From: Clarkia xantiana subsp. parviflora | Taxonomy: Eukaryota > Streptophyta > Magnoliopsida > Myrtales > Onagraceae | NCBI GenBank assembly: GCA_036873135.1 | Contig: JAPTYO010000017.1 | Location: 7,626,001-7,690,000 of the forward strand | DNA length: 64,000 bases | Direction of reading: 5' to 3' | Shown: positions 54,252 through 64,000 of the stretch, piece after piece | Layout of the letters: every line of letters begins with the position of its first letter | Position numbering within the stretch: the first letter of the stretch is position 1 | Translations under genes and position numbers: made by a program | The notes under the pieces: model-generated | Databases searched by the model: none | What the model was told of the DNA's origin: nothing | What the model saw: the letters and a program-made list of their open reading frames with translations, nothing else

Positions 54252-55820
54252 CTATGTATGATTCTGCAAGATCGATTGTATTTCACTATCGATCGACTCT
54301 TTCCATAGAGAACCCTCGGAAGAGTTTACGACTTCTTGGTAAGTCTGAGGTTCAGCTACAAGCATATAGGTCAGAAAATCTGGACCATAGGATTTTTCAA
54401 TCATTGCCCTTTTACTTCTCCTAGGCCCGACCTCGGTTTCAACCTCGTTCTCGACTTCAACATGCTCCTCATGTTCTCGATCTTGACTGTTTTCCTCCAT
54501 AGTCTCATATGCTTGTCTCGAAGAACTCACTTCTCCTCTAGAACTAGCTTCACCTCTAGACTTAGCCAGAAGTATATTTTCAAAGAAATATGCATTTCTT
54601 GACTCCATTACCGTATTTTTGTGTATATCCGACACTTTCGATTCATACACAAGAAACCGATATGCATTACTGTTCTGAGCATACCCAATGAAAATGTAAT
54701 CAACGGTTCTTGGGCCTATTCGCGTCTTCTTCGGGGGAGGTATCATTACCTTAGCAAGACACCCCCACATTCGAAGGTGATTGTAAGAAGATTTCCTCCC
54801 TTTCCATATTTCAAATGGAGTTTTCTCTTCCTTCTTTTGGGGTACCTTATTCAAAAGGTAATTGCTAGTCAAAATAGCTACCCCTCACATGTTTTGGGGC
54901 AACCGCTAACTAATCAACAATGAATTCATTATTACCTTCAAAGTTCGATTTTTACTTTTCGCAACCCCATTTGTATGGGGTGAGAACGGAGCAGTGACTT
55001 TATGAACAATTCCATGTCCAGCACAAAAATATGCAAACGGAGCTTCATACTCGCCTCCTCTGTCACTGAGTAACATTTTTATTTTCTTGTTGAGTCGATT
55101 CTCAACTTCTTGTTTATAGATCATGAATTTCTGAATCGCTTCATCTTTTCCTTTCATCAAGTATACATAGCAAAATTTTGTACTATCATCTACGAAAGTA
55201 ATGAAGTATTTGTTCCCACCTCATGTTTGGACATATTTCAAGTCACAAACATCGCTATGTATTAGATCAAGAGGTTCAGTAAATCTTTCAACTGGGTTAA
55301 ACGAAGTCCGAGTAAGTTTCGCTTCAACGCAAACTTCACATTTTTGTTCTTGGTCTATTTTGAATTTAGGAATATGCTCCATGTTAATTAACTTCCGCAA
55401 AAAATCAAAATTAAAATGTCCTAATCTACAATGACATAAATTAGGAAACTCAAGCAAGTAAGCAGAAGAGGATGCATTCTTATTCATGTTCTTTTTCGGC
55501 ACAACGGTCATTACTGACATCTTGAACATCCCACCATTCTCACACACCTTACCAATGAAAACATGATTCTTAGTAAGTACAAACTTGTCAGACTCAAACA
55601 CAAGAAGAAAACCATGCTTGTTCAATAAGGCCCATGACACTAAATTATTCCGGATGTCTGGAACATACAGCACATTGGTCAGGGTGAGTTCCTTGCAAGA
55701 GGTCATCTTTAACACGACCGTTCCTCTGCCTTTGATAGCCGATGAGGTAGAGTCCCCATGAACAGGGATTCTCCGGTTTCCTCTTCCTCCAAGCTTGTAA
55801 ATATTGCCTTGTTTGAGCAC
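54252..55820 (-). pseudogene. Element D pre-integrase and integrase
   Basis: Three frame segments: 55820-55221 (GAG-pre-integrase CHCRLGHFNFDFLRKL, zinc pair CEVCVEAK, and the first Asp in LIHSDVCDL), 55160-54906 (second Asp in LLSDRGGEY) and 54872-54252 (PFEIWKGRKSSYNHLRMWGC and an acidic C-terminal region). The catalytic Glu of the usual NGVAERKNR motif reads Lys here (NGVAKSKNR). Stops at 55221 and 54906 break the chain. It would have integrated the element; it is inactive by several lesions. Confidence 0.88.
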
Positions 55821-55939
55821 ACATGCTTAGTGGCGCCGGTGTCCATCCACCATTCCTTCTTGTTGGAATCAACCATGTTCTCTTCCGACACCACCGGGAT
55901 AAAGCTAAGGTCCACCATGTCCTCGGTGACCGCCACCAT
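55709..55939 (-). pseudogene. Element D protease
   Basis: WWMDTGATKHVC is the Copia retropepsin active site (Asp-Thr-Gly). The frame is separated from the zinc knuckle by a TAG after RFPKK and shifts into the integrase frame near 55740. Confidence 0.85.
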
Positions 55940-55948
55940 GTGGGCCTC

Positions 55949-57037
55949 CTATTTCTTAGGGAACCTGCACTCAAAAGATTTGTGGCCTACCTTGCCACAG
56001 TTGAAGCAGCTACCTTGGAAACGTTGTGGTGCTTGAGAGCCTTGACCTCCTCGGGGTCCCTTGTCTCCCTTGGAAGAATTTCCGCCTTTGGATTTCTTGG
56101 AGACACTGCCTTTCGGACCTAGGTTTGCCCCCTTGTCCTGTGGCTTCTTCTCTTTTCCACGAGAGGCCTGCCTGCTCAGACCCTGGTTATGTTCTACCAC
56201 ATTTGCCTTGGCCGAGTTGATCGTTCTCATTGGGACGAACGGATTGCCTTCTGCATTCTACTGGTGATTCTCCTGGATTGCAATCCTGATGACCACCTTC
56301 GATACCGACATCTAAGATTTGAATGACTCGGTAAAAGCCATCTGCGCATCATGGAGCTCCTGGATCAAATTTAGGAGCGCATTCACCTGCTGCATCAAAG
56401 ATTTGTTATCAACCATTTTAAACTCAAACAGTTTACTAACTAGGAATTTCTTCCTTCCGGCATCCTCCGACTCGTATTTTTGATGAATGGACGTCCACAA
56501 CTCCCTCGAAGAAGTCATCCGACTGTAGACATGATACAGCGGGTCGGTAAGGCAGCTCAAAATGAAGCTCCTGCATATGTAGTTTGAATGCCTCCATGCT
56601 TCTAGTGCCATGAGGGACGTAGCATCATCTGAGACAATTGCCGGGGGCATTTCTGTCAGGAATTTCTTCAGGCCTTGGTACGTGATGTAGAACAACATCT
56701 TCTCGCTCCATATCCTGAACTTCATCCCGTCAAACCTGTCAGGTTTCTCCACCGGGGAACTCAACAGACGGGGCATGGCCACTCCTCCGGCCATGGGAGC
56801 TGCAGCAAAGTTTTCGAACCCGTGATTCGGAACAGTTCTAGATGAGCCAGCACCCGTAGCAGCAAGGTTAAATCAACCACCAGGAATAAAATTCAGGCCG
56901 GTGGATACAGCAGCAGCAGCGGTGGTCACAATAGTCGGCTGCAGGAGTACACCTCCTGTTCTCGGAATTGGCACATCCGTCACGGGAATCATCTTGCTAG
57001 AGAAGGGAATGGCAACATTGTTGTTGTTGGGATCCAT
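55949..57037 (-). pseudogene. Element D Gag
   Basis: Start MDPNNNNVAIP at 57037. The UBN2-type Gag region (KPDRFDGMKFRIWSEKMLFY, LYHVYSRMTSSRELW, KFLVSKLFEFKMVD) is in the same frame after a TGA at 56873-56875. A further TAG at 56312-56314 precedes the knuckle CFNCGKVGHKSFEC (C-X2-C-X4-H-X4-C). The order is normal for Copia; the stops make it a pseudogene. Confidence 0.87.
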
Positions 57038-57137
57038 CTGACAGCAACAAACAACGTTAGTTTTTCCGTAGGAAATTAAATTCAGAAATATATCCAACAA
57101 CTACCTTGATAATCTAACAATTAAATTGCGTTAAGAT

Positions 57138-59118
57138 TGTTAGCAAATATCAAGGTCAAAACTACAAAACAGAAAAGTTGAGGGATCAATCCGCAATTTC
57201 TGAAATTTCAATGACTAAAATATAATTAGTCAAATTTCGGTTCTTACATTTAACTATATCAATTAACATGCAAGAGATTGACAATTCCGAAATTACACGT
57301 AGAACGACAGAAACGAATACGTGATTTTTAATAATGAGGTCCGTGCTAATCACGGTCTCCTTAAGGAAATTTCGCCCCACTCCACCATCGGGTTATGCAA
57401 ATGAGTTTAAACACGGGGCGATCACCTCCCAGGATTCAACAGTGTCACGTATACGTGTTATGCAACAAACATGTTTGACCGAACCGAACCTAATACTTGA
57501 ACACAACAGGATTTTCGAGAAGCCGACGAGGACGGCAGAAAAATGAAGAATGAATAAACAGATTACGGTATGCTGCGAGAATAAATAACAGCAAGCACGA
57601 TAACCGAGAACGGACGACAGCAGCAGGCACCACCTGACAACAACACGCAGAGAACACTAGTAGACTAAAGGAAAAGATTTTCGAAAATGATGTGTGGAAA
57701 TGACCTCTATTTATAGTCACATTTGCTGAGTTCTTTATTAATGAAGTTTGATTAATTCGGGTAATAATTAATCGCAGTAATTACAGCAATAAAACTACAG
57801 TAAATGAACTGTTTAGTTCATTTTCCCTTCATTAATCATCTGCTAAGAATGCAAACAGTCTCTGCTGGTTCGGCTCATAGAACCCGGACAAACCAGGGAC
57901 CGGTTCAACAAAACCGAACACGCGCAAGGCGCGCAATATCGGACCGACATTCGTGTACGCACGTCGCGGGTGTGCACACAAGCCAAACTTACTGGGGTGG
58001 GTATTTGAACTACTCGATTGCACCCTTGCGCATATGGAGAGGGTCTTCCATATATTAACTTGTTACTACTATAACAAGTCTAACTTAATATAAATTAAAC
58101 AAAAAAATATAGTTTTGGCTGGTGTGGTACAAAGTGAGTACACATACTCACTTAGCACAGCCAATGCCATTCACATACCATGGCTACTTGGGCTGAAAAT
58201 TTTAAAGGCTTTATAATGGGTTAAGAACCTATGAAAGATCTGAACTATCACCCATGTTAACGGGAGAGGTCTGAAATTTAAAAATTTAACGGAGGTCTGA
58301 AATTTCAGTTTTGTTGATAGCAGCGGTCTCCGTTAGTTTTTTCCGTTAAAACTAACGGAAGTTGGTCACATGCTTGGCATGTGACCGGAAATAAAATAAA
58401 TTTCCAAAAATGCCCTTCTATCAAGTGTGCCCCTCACATGCTTGGAGTGAAAAGACCAAAATGCCCTTGAAGCCACCACGGTACTCCGGCGACCACCAAT
58501 CGTACTCCGGCGACCACCACCGTACTCCGACGACCACCACCAAGGCTCCGATTGGGCCCAAATCGGAGCCACCGGCCAAAAAAGCTCAGATCGGAGCTCT
58601 GTGGCTCCGACCAGATCCACAAAGCTCCGATCTGGAGCTCTGTGGCTCCGACCAGAGCCACAAAGCTCCTATCGGAGCTTTTTGGCTCAGATCGGAGCTT
58701 TATTGCCGAGGTGGTGGCCGGAGTTGGGTCGCCGGAGCCGAGGTGGTGGTCGTCGGAGTCGAGGTGGTGGTCGCCGGAGTCGGGTGGTGGTGGCCGGAGT
58801 CGGGTGGTGGTGGCCGGAGTCAGGTGGCGGTGGCCGAAGTTGGGTGGTTTTAATTTTACTTTAGGAGGTAAAATTGTCATTTCACATTTCCTTAAATAAG
58901 ATATTAAATAAAACAAAATATTAAAGGGGCAAAAATGTCATTTCACACAATTCTGTTAAATTTAACCTTAAAAATGGACGGAAAACCTCAAATCAACAAA
59001 ATTGAAATTTCAGACCTCTGTTATTAACTTTTTAAATTTCAGACCTCTCCCGTTAACATGGGTGATAGTTCAGACCTTTCATAGGTTCTTAACCCCTTTA
59101 TAATTGCCAAGTCCAACA
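57138..59118 (-). repeat. Element D 5' LTR, enlarged by a MULE
   Basis: Matches 51053-52173 once the MULE at 58218-59095 and one copy of its 9-bp duplication are removed. A TATAAATA box on the element strand is at 57708-57715. Confidence 0.93.
58218..59095. mobile_element. Non-autonomous MULE-like element 2, 878 bp
   Basis: Flanked by the perfect 9-bp duplication CTTTATAAT (58209-58217 and 59096-59104). Terminal inverted repeats of over 100 bp begin GGGTTAAGAACCTATGAAAG at both ends, with one or two mismatches. The interior (about 58470-58850) is GC-rich, with repeated ggctccgatc, ctccggcgaccacca and gtggtggccggagt words. These produce long but meaningless frames. No transposase. Confidence 0.9.
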
Positions 59119-59123
59119 TGTTC

Positions 59124-59952
59124 TTCCTCGTGTTTTTTATTAGAAAACATCTAAGTTAAAAATCAAAATTGTACCCTAGCATGAACCTGAAACCACATAG
59201 GCTTTTCTAGGCTCGATCGCACCCCGTAAGCTATTTTTCTAGGTTCGATCGAACTCAATAAGGTTTGAATTGGGGAAGTTAATTTTTTTTTTTTTTATAT
59301 ATATATTTGATGAAGTAGACATGGTCTGATTGAAGGTATCGTTTTCATGGCAGAGGGGGTCTGTCAGCCATTAATTAATGAGACATTATTTGTATTTTCT
59401 TGCTTGCTTCAACATACAGACTTCATTTATTTATTTTACAGTGAATTCTTGGTCTCTAGCAAGCTATTTCATTGCCTTCCTTTTGATTTGGTTTTTTACC
59501 ATCATCAGCTAAGTTCTTCTTCAATTAGCTAGCTAGCTTAACTGAGAAACGATAGATGGACGTAAGGATTCATTTGCCGTAAAAACTGCAATAAACTGTG
59601 ATAACTAAGTATCTTCTACCATCCCGGCTACGTACACATGGATGTCAATATATATATGACTTTTATGACATATATATAGCTAGGGTGAATATTTCAATGC
59701 GTCTTAATATTTCTCGTCGTTTTTCGGTTTACCAACCCCGAGTTCAACATCACAACGTAAGCCTTAGTTAAGAGTAACTAATGTAATAACCGGAGAATCA
59801 ACACCTCTTCGTTACAATAATATAAATAAACTAGTCGATTCTTCATATTGCGCACAATTCTACTTCAATAAAAACTTTTGTATCTTATTATTAATTAAAA
59901 ACCATTTGTAAATTAGAAGCGGCCAAAATAATAACAATAATATAGAAGCTCT
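59124..59952. other. AT-rich intergenic DNA
   Basis: No gene recognised. A T run lies at about 59283-59295, followed by ATATATAT. Confidence 0.5.
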
Positions 59953-60441
59953 CTAATTTTTGAATAGCTTTGCTTCTGCATAAGTTAGATAACTCCCTCT
60001 TCGGTCATGAGCATGGAGCAGCTCTTCCTCTAGCATACGCCTAAGCCTAAGCCAAAACTGGAAGCCCCACAACAGCGGATGACATTGTTCAACCTCGCCT
60101 TCATTCCACTCTCCGTCTCCGCCTCGCCAAATCGCGGAGTCCGTCTCACCCCCCCCCCCCCCCCCTAAAGTGCCCCCCTTCACCATCATCACCGGCCCCC
60201 AAGTCCGCACAAAGACCCCCCACCACCACCACAACCACCTCCACACGCTCCCACGCGCCTCCAGGCGCCCGCACGTGCCCGCACGCGCCACCACACACGC
60301 CGTCCAATCTCCACCCAAGCGCCCACTACAGCGGCGCGTGCAGACCACACGCCTCCTTGCGCGTTGACACGCGCCACCATGCGCCATGACGCGCCACCGT
60401 GGTCCACCTACTCTACCAACATCCCGTGTGCCGTTCGCCAA
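59953..60441 (-). other. Unclassified GC-rich open frame
   Basis: 162 codons open on the minus strand, dominated by Gly, Arg and Trp through a run of about 18 C (60149-60167 on the plus strand) and CACGCGCC repeats. Only the last 35 residues (FWLRLRRMLEEELL to AEAKLFKN) look protein-like. I recognise no family. It could be the eroded end of a gene or a coincidence of composition. Confidence 0.25.
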
Positions 60442-61794
60442 TGTCCCTCCACGCGCCGTCGTGGATGTTGTTCACCGTTTTAAGCTCAAACTTGACTATA
60501 TCTTGGCGGCACAGCCCACTACCCTCCTCCATCAACCCCTTCCAACTGAACCCATGGTTCGTCAAAACCAGCGCTACAAACCACTGTAAGATATTTACCA
60601 TTTGGGGTACCCACGATACGGCCGCGGTCACGGTCGTATCTTATTTCCTTCTCCAATGGAGAAGTAGAGGATTTCTTTTGCACCCCCGAAGTGCGCTATT
60701 TCTTCGCGGATGTTCCACGGGAAGGGGTGTTTCGGTAGACTAGTATCATCCTGCCCCTGCCACTCAGAAATCTTTGCACCGGTCATGCGGTCATCTTTGT
60801 CTGTTTATGGAGCTGTGTGTGTTTCCAATTTATTGTGGGTCCTGCTTGGTATCGCATGGTGTTCACGTCCTTTGTTAACTATGTCGCTCTTGAGGGAGGT
60901 TATTCTACCCTCCGAAGGGCTACGGGTGCTGCTACATCAACGGATTTCCTCCTCTTCAAGCTACTATCATTTGCCTGGGGTCATCTTTACCGTTAAGCTG
61001 ATCTTTTGTTTTAGTTTATTTAATATCGTTCATATTTTTGTTTCTTGCTCTGCTGTATTTTCTTCTGTTGTTTTGTTAGTATTTGCTCTACTAGTCCGGG
61101 ATTTGGATGTTAACCAATCCCACCAGAGCGGGTATTTTCTAATTTGTAGTATGTAATCGTTCTTATTTCAATAAAGTTCGGCAATGATAATAAAAATTGA
61201 TGAAGGTAAATATTGGCCATAGGTGATGAGGGAGGTAACTTTGTGCCCTAGCAAAATATTTAAAAAATAAAGCTATGTATCTTTTTTTTATAATTAAAAT
61301 GATCGAAGTAAAAATTATCTTGCCATCTTGGTTTTTAAACCGAAAAAAAAGCTGTTCATACCAATTTTATCCAAGAGTTTTATTTTTTTTCATAAAGTAT
61401 TTTAACAATTAAATACAAAATTAATATATTGTTTAAAATTAATTACAAAATCTAGCAGCACGAATTTTTTGTTTCGTTTTGTTTTGTTTAGTGTTTAAGT
61501 ACTTTTAGGGTTAATGCAGTTTTTAGAATTTTAATCTAAAAGTCTATTTGAATAGGTAAACAGTTTGGCAAGGTGTACCCTAGTTAGTTAAAATTAGATG
61601 AACATTTCGACTAATTTTTTCCATTTAGAGTTCACCGGTCAAACTGTTCGTCCAATTTTAGTCCTCTAAGGTTCATGCTTTCAAACTGTTCGCCCATTCT
61701 AATAGGGTTTTAGAAAAAGAAACCATAAAACTATGTGAACTCTAAAATTACTTAAATCATAAACCAAACCCCAAATTTAGTGGCACTCTAAAAG
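60442..61794. other. Intergenic DNA, unclassified
   Basis: The plus-strand stretch 60590-61160 has broken open frames and ends with a T-rich segment and ATTTCAATAAAG, which could be a polyadenylation signal of a decayed gene or LINE. No domain was recognised. 61250-61790 is AT-rich with no features. Confidence 0.35.
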
Positions 61795-62703
61795 TGTAGG
61801 ATTTAGGGGATTAATACTACGGAAACAAAACCCTAGCTACGTGCTTGGTAAATAATACGCGGCGGAATAAGGTGCACATACCTACAATGTTTCCTGTAGC
61901 CCATGAACGTGAGGGGAGTTCTCGATCTGCCGGACGGTTCCGGTAGAGGTTCCTGTTAGAGAAGCCCTACGCAGATTATGCCTCATAGCAAAGCCTCAGC
62001 CGATTCTTCGCGGGATGGATCTCTTGGAGTAAATTGCTCGACGCAATTTGACACCTCCTTGGTGGTGTTGTAGTTCGGCCGAAACTAGCTTATATTAGGG
62101 CGGATGGTTTTTTTTTAATCTCACCACTTAGGAGAAGAGAATAGCATTATGAAAACCCAACCTTAGGTCCCTATCTATAAGAGTTGTAAAGTGGACAAAA
62201 GTCCACTATACCCCTCTAGTAATATTCGGCCGGCCATGCTATAGGGAGGCCCAATATTTGGGCCTCCCATGTCAATTGGGACCACCAACTGTGGTGGTCT
62301 AGTTGTCAAGTGCGCTTACTCCCATGTGGTTTGGCTCCGAGGTCCCAGGTTCGAAACCCCTCAGGGGCGTCATCTCGCGGTGATATGTTTAAAAAACATC
62401 AGGTCCCGCCTGGCCCACACACCGCGTCTGGCATATGAGGAGGCGAGTAGAACTGGGCACGAGCGTTGCTCGCTAAGTCTGGTCGGAAAAAACCCAGACC
62501 GTGAGCAGGAGAGCTCGAACATTACGTAGCGAGATGGGCCTAGGGTCGCCACTACTAGCCCATTCCTTTACTTTGGCAAAAAAAATGTCAATTGGGATTT
62601 TTGGGCTAGCCCAAAATCCCTAATGTGCCTTTATCTAATTTCTTAGATACGTACTTTATTAATGGGCTCCCAATTACGGTGGCTTATTGTCCAAATGCTA
62701 ACA
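61795..62703 (-). repeat. Element F 3' LTR (Copia), with SINE insertion
   Basis: On the element strand the LTR starts TGTTAGCATTTGG right after the purine-rich AGTGGGAGC and ends CCTAAATCCTACA. The partner LTR is beyond the right edge. Length without the SINE is about 593 bases. Ends were inferred from TG...CA and the purine tract, not from a duplicate copy. Confidence 0.65.
62282..62584 (+). mobile_element. tRNA-derived SINE, 303 bp
   Basis: Flanked by the perfect 13-bp duplication ATGTCAATTGGGA (62269-62281 and 62585-62597). Near the 5' end are an A box (TGGTCTAGTTG, 62295-62305) and a B box (GGTTCGAAACC, 62348-62358), the internal RNA polymerase III promoter. A tRNA-unrelated body follows, ending in an A run after TTTGGC. 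It spread by borrowing a LINE reverse transcriptase. Confidence 0.9.
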
Positions 62704-63784
62704 GCTCCCACTCGCCGGAATGGGAGGGTGCCTATTAATATGATGTCGTCCAACACATCGGCATTTGCTCTTCGATTCAATCCCTTCTCTGAATAGTTCA
62801 TACGAGGTTTGTCGTGCGACCGGAAAACACGATGGGCATCGTGCTACTCATCTGTTAGAAGTGTTGTAGCGCCCGCGGAACGTTGATTACCCATGTATAA
62901 CAACATGTGAAATTAAAATGCCGCCCTGTATCCTAGGTCAACTGTCATTCTCCAACTGCCCAGTTTCCACATAGGAATACTCCTTCAGGGCATCCGTACA
63001 AGTATTCACAACCTTTCAACTAATGTCAGGTTGGTGGCCACCAAGTGAATACAAGAGTCCGAGAATTACAGGTGTACTTGACCATCCCCATCACTCATAC
63101 CCTTAGTCAAACCCAACCGGTTTCCAAAGACGTCGTCACTAGGATTTTTTGTTCTGCACTGCGTTCGTACGCCGGGAAGCGAACATTGAGCCCGACCTTA
63201 GGTATCAGTTCCGAGTCTATGAGGATACTTTGGATGCTTCATCATATAGCATTCGGGATCAACCACATACTCAAGGTGAAGGAGTTTGTGCCCATCCGAA
63301 TCTCGTGGATTCTATCTAGCACAACTGTGCCTAACCCGGTGGTCGAACTTGGCACGCGTAGTATGAAGCACTCGTCGATAGCATAACCTGAGATTAGTCA
63401 GGAAGTGGAAAATTTCATATGCTATCGCAGATTCGTCATCTAGCCCTGAATGTAGTTTTATTACGATTCGTAACGGCGATCCGCAGAACTTAGATCATAT
63501 CGTGTTACTCTGTAAACCAAATGATCGTCCTGCTTAACCAGGTTTGCCACCATGGTTCCTAGTCAGTCTTGATCTAATGGAGATCCTTCTCTCCATCAAG
63601 ACGGCCGAGCATGTGTGACGAGGATTGACCGACATTTGACATTATTTTATTCTGGAGGTTATCCCTCATACGACTAGTTTATAGACCGTAAAATTCCGAT
63701 GAAATTTTAAACATTATGACGTTGTATAAATCATAAACTCAAATTGTAATTCTTTTAGTAAAGTTTCAAAGTTGTAATCACAAT
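62704..63784 (-). other. Element F 3' internal spacer
   Basis: About 1.1 kb between the end of pol and the 3' LTR. No gene recognised; open frames on the plus strand here have no motif. Confidence 0.5.
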
Positions 63785-64000
63785 TCAAGCTACGTATACC
63801 CTACGCAGTCCCAACATTTTAACATGCTTTTCGATGACATCCCTGCGTAAAGGTTTAGTTAATGGATCGACCATCATGCTTTTAGTAGACAAGTATTCTA
63901 ATGTGATTACTTTGTCCTCAACCATGTTCTTAGCATAATTATATTTTATATCAATGTGTTCCGTCCTGCTATGGTACTTAGGGTTCTTAACTGCTTTAAT
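63785..64000 (-). CDS. Element F RNase H, C-terminal end (cut by window edge)
   Basis: 71 codons open from the window edge to TGA at 63785-63787. They read HSRTEHIDIKYNYAKNMV, then YLSTKSMMVDPLTKPL and KHVKMLGLRRV. The first corresponds to the HIDI-type end of Copia RNase H and the DPLTKPL block is diagnostic. The rest of pol lies right of the window. No stop or shift in the visible part, so this element may be better preserved than D. Confidence 0.88.
   Translation of the reverse strand: MKAVKNPKYHSRTEHIDIKYNYAKNMVEDKVITLEYLSTKSMMVDPLTKPLRRDVIEKHVKMLGLRRVYVA

Larger units (their letters stand above)
51053..59118 (-). mobile_element. Element D: Ty1/Copia retrotransposon
   Basis: LTRs at 51053-52173 and 57138-59118 (the latter enlarged by a MULE), TGTTGG...GCTAACA on the element strand. 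The perfect duplication TGTTC lies at 51048-51052 and 59119-59123. Internal order on the minus strand is gag, zinc knuckle, protease, integrase, RT, RNase H, the Copia order. Multiple stops and at least two frame changes make it inactive. Confidence 0.93.

Noticed and set aside
58366..58916. Several 70-160 codon frames on both strands
   Set aside because: All lie inside MULE 2 and reflect its GC-rich internal repeats; no conserved motif.
60710..61156. 148-codon plus-strand frame
   Set aside because: Hydrophobic T-rich translation with no recognised motif; may be part of a decayed LINE, but nothing supports a specific call.
62290..62365. Possible tRNA gene
   Set aside because: A and B boxes are present, but the flanking duplication, the 303-base length and the A-rich tail show it is the head of a SINE. 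No full cloverleaf was made out.

Overview
This is nuclear DNA from a flowering plant, very probably a eudicot. The evidence is a three-exon R2R3-MYB gene, AT-rich intergenic DNA, Ty3/Gypsy and Ty1/Copia LTR retrotransposons nested in one another, small MULE and hAT-like elements, and a tRNA-derived SINE. The MYB gene (22533-23719, minus) is the only convincing host gene. No rRNA, genuine tRNA or CRISPR array was seen.

Layout. (1) 1-484: end of an LTR that runs off the left edge. (2) 595-19876: element A, a Tat-type Gypsy element on the minus strand with gag, protease, RT, RNase H and integrase. It is split by element C (4053-14784; target-site duplication GCATC), which is also on the minus strand. 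C has intact open frames but no RT or integrase; where pol should start it has a second Gag module. (3) 19915-26229: two MULE-type non-autonomous elements, a MITE-like stretch and the MYB gene. (4) 27155-48822: element G (TSD TCTAT), a large plus-strand element reduced to LTRs, a Gag zinc knuckle and tandem repeats. It carries element B (30440-43967; TSD CGCAC), a plus-strand Tat-type element with an internal copy of LTR, primer-binding site and gag. (5) 48980-49224: small hAT-like MITE. (6) 49640-51047: decayed Copia fragment E. (7) 51053-59118: Copia element D (minus; TSD TGTTC), whose 5' LTR holds a MULE (58218-59095; 9-bp TSD). (8) 61795-64000: the 3' end of another Copia element, F, whose LTR holds a SINE (62282-62584; 13-bp TSD).

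A, B, C and G look like one lineage. All four have LTRs starting TGATG directly after a GGRGGCA-type purine tract. A, B and C have a primer-binding site with core TTGGCGCCGTCTG. All four Gag zinc knuckles have the spacing C-X2-H-X4-H-X4-C. Tandem repeat arrays lie downstream of the coding block in all four. In B and C, and as a gutted remnant in A, a separate spliced gene runs antisense to gag-pol between those arrays and the 3' LTR. Its protein has a conserved N-terminal domain and a C-terminal coiled coil. This antisense gene and the Gag-PR-Gag layout of C are the most interesting content here. A, B, D and E carry frameshifts or stop codons and should be dead; C is the youngest-looking and has intact gag and protease frames.
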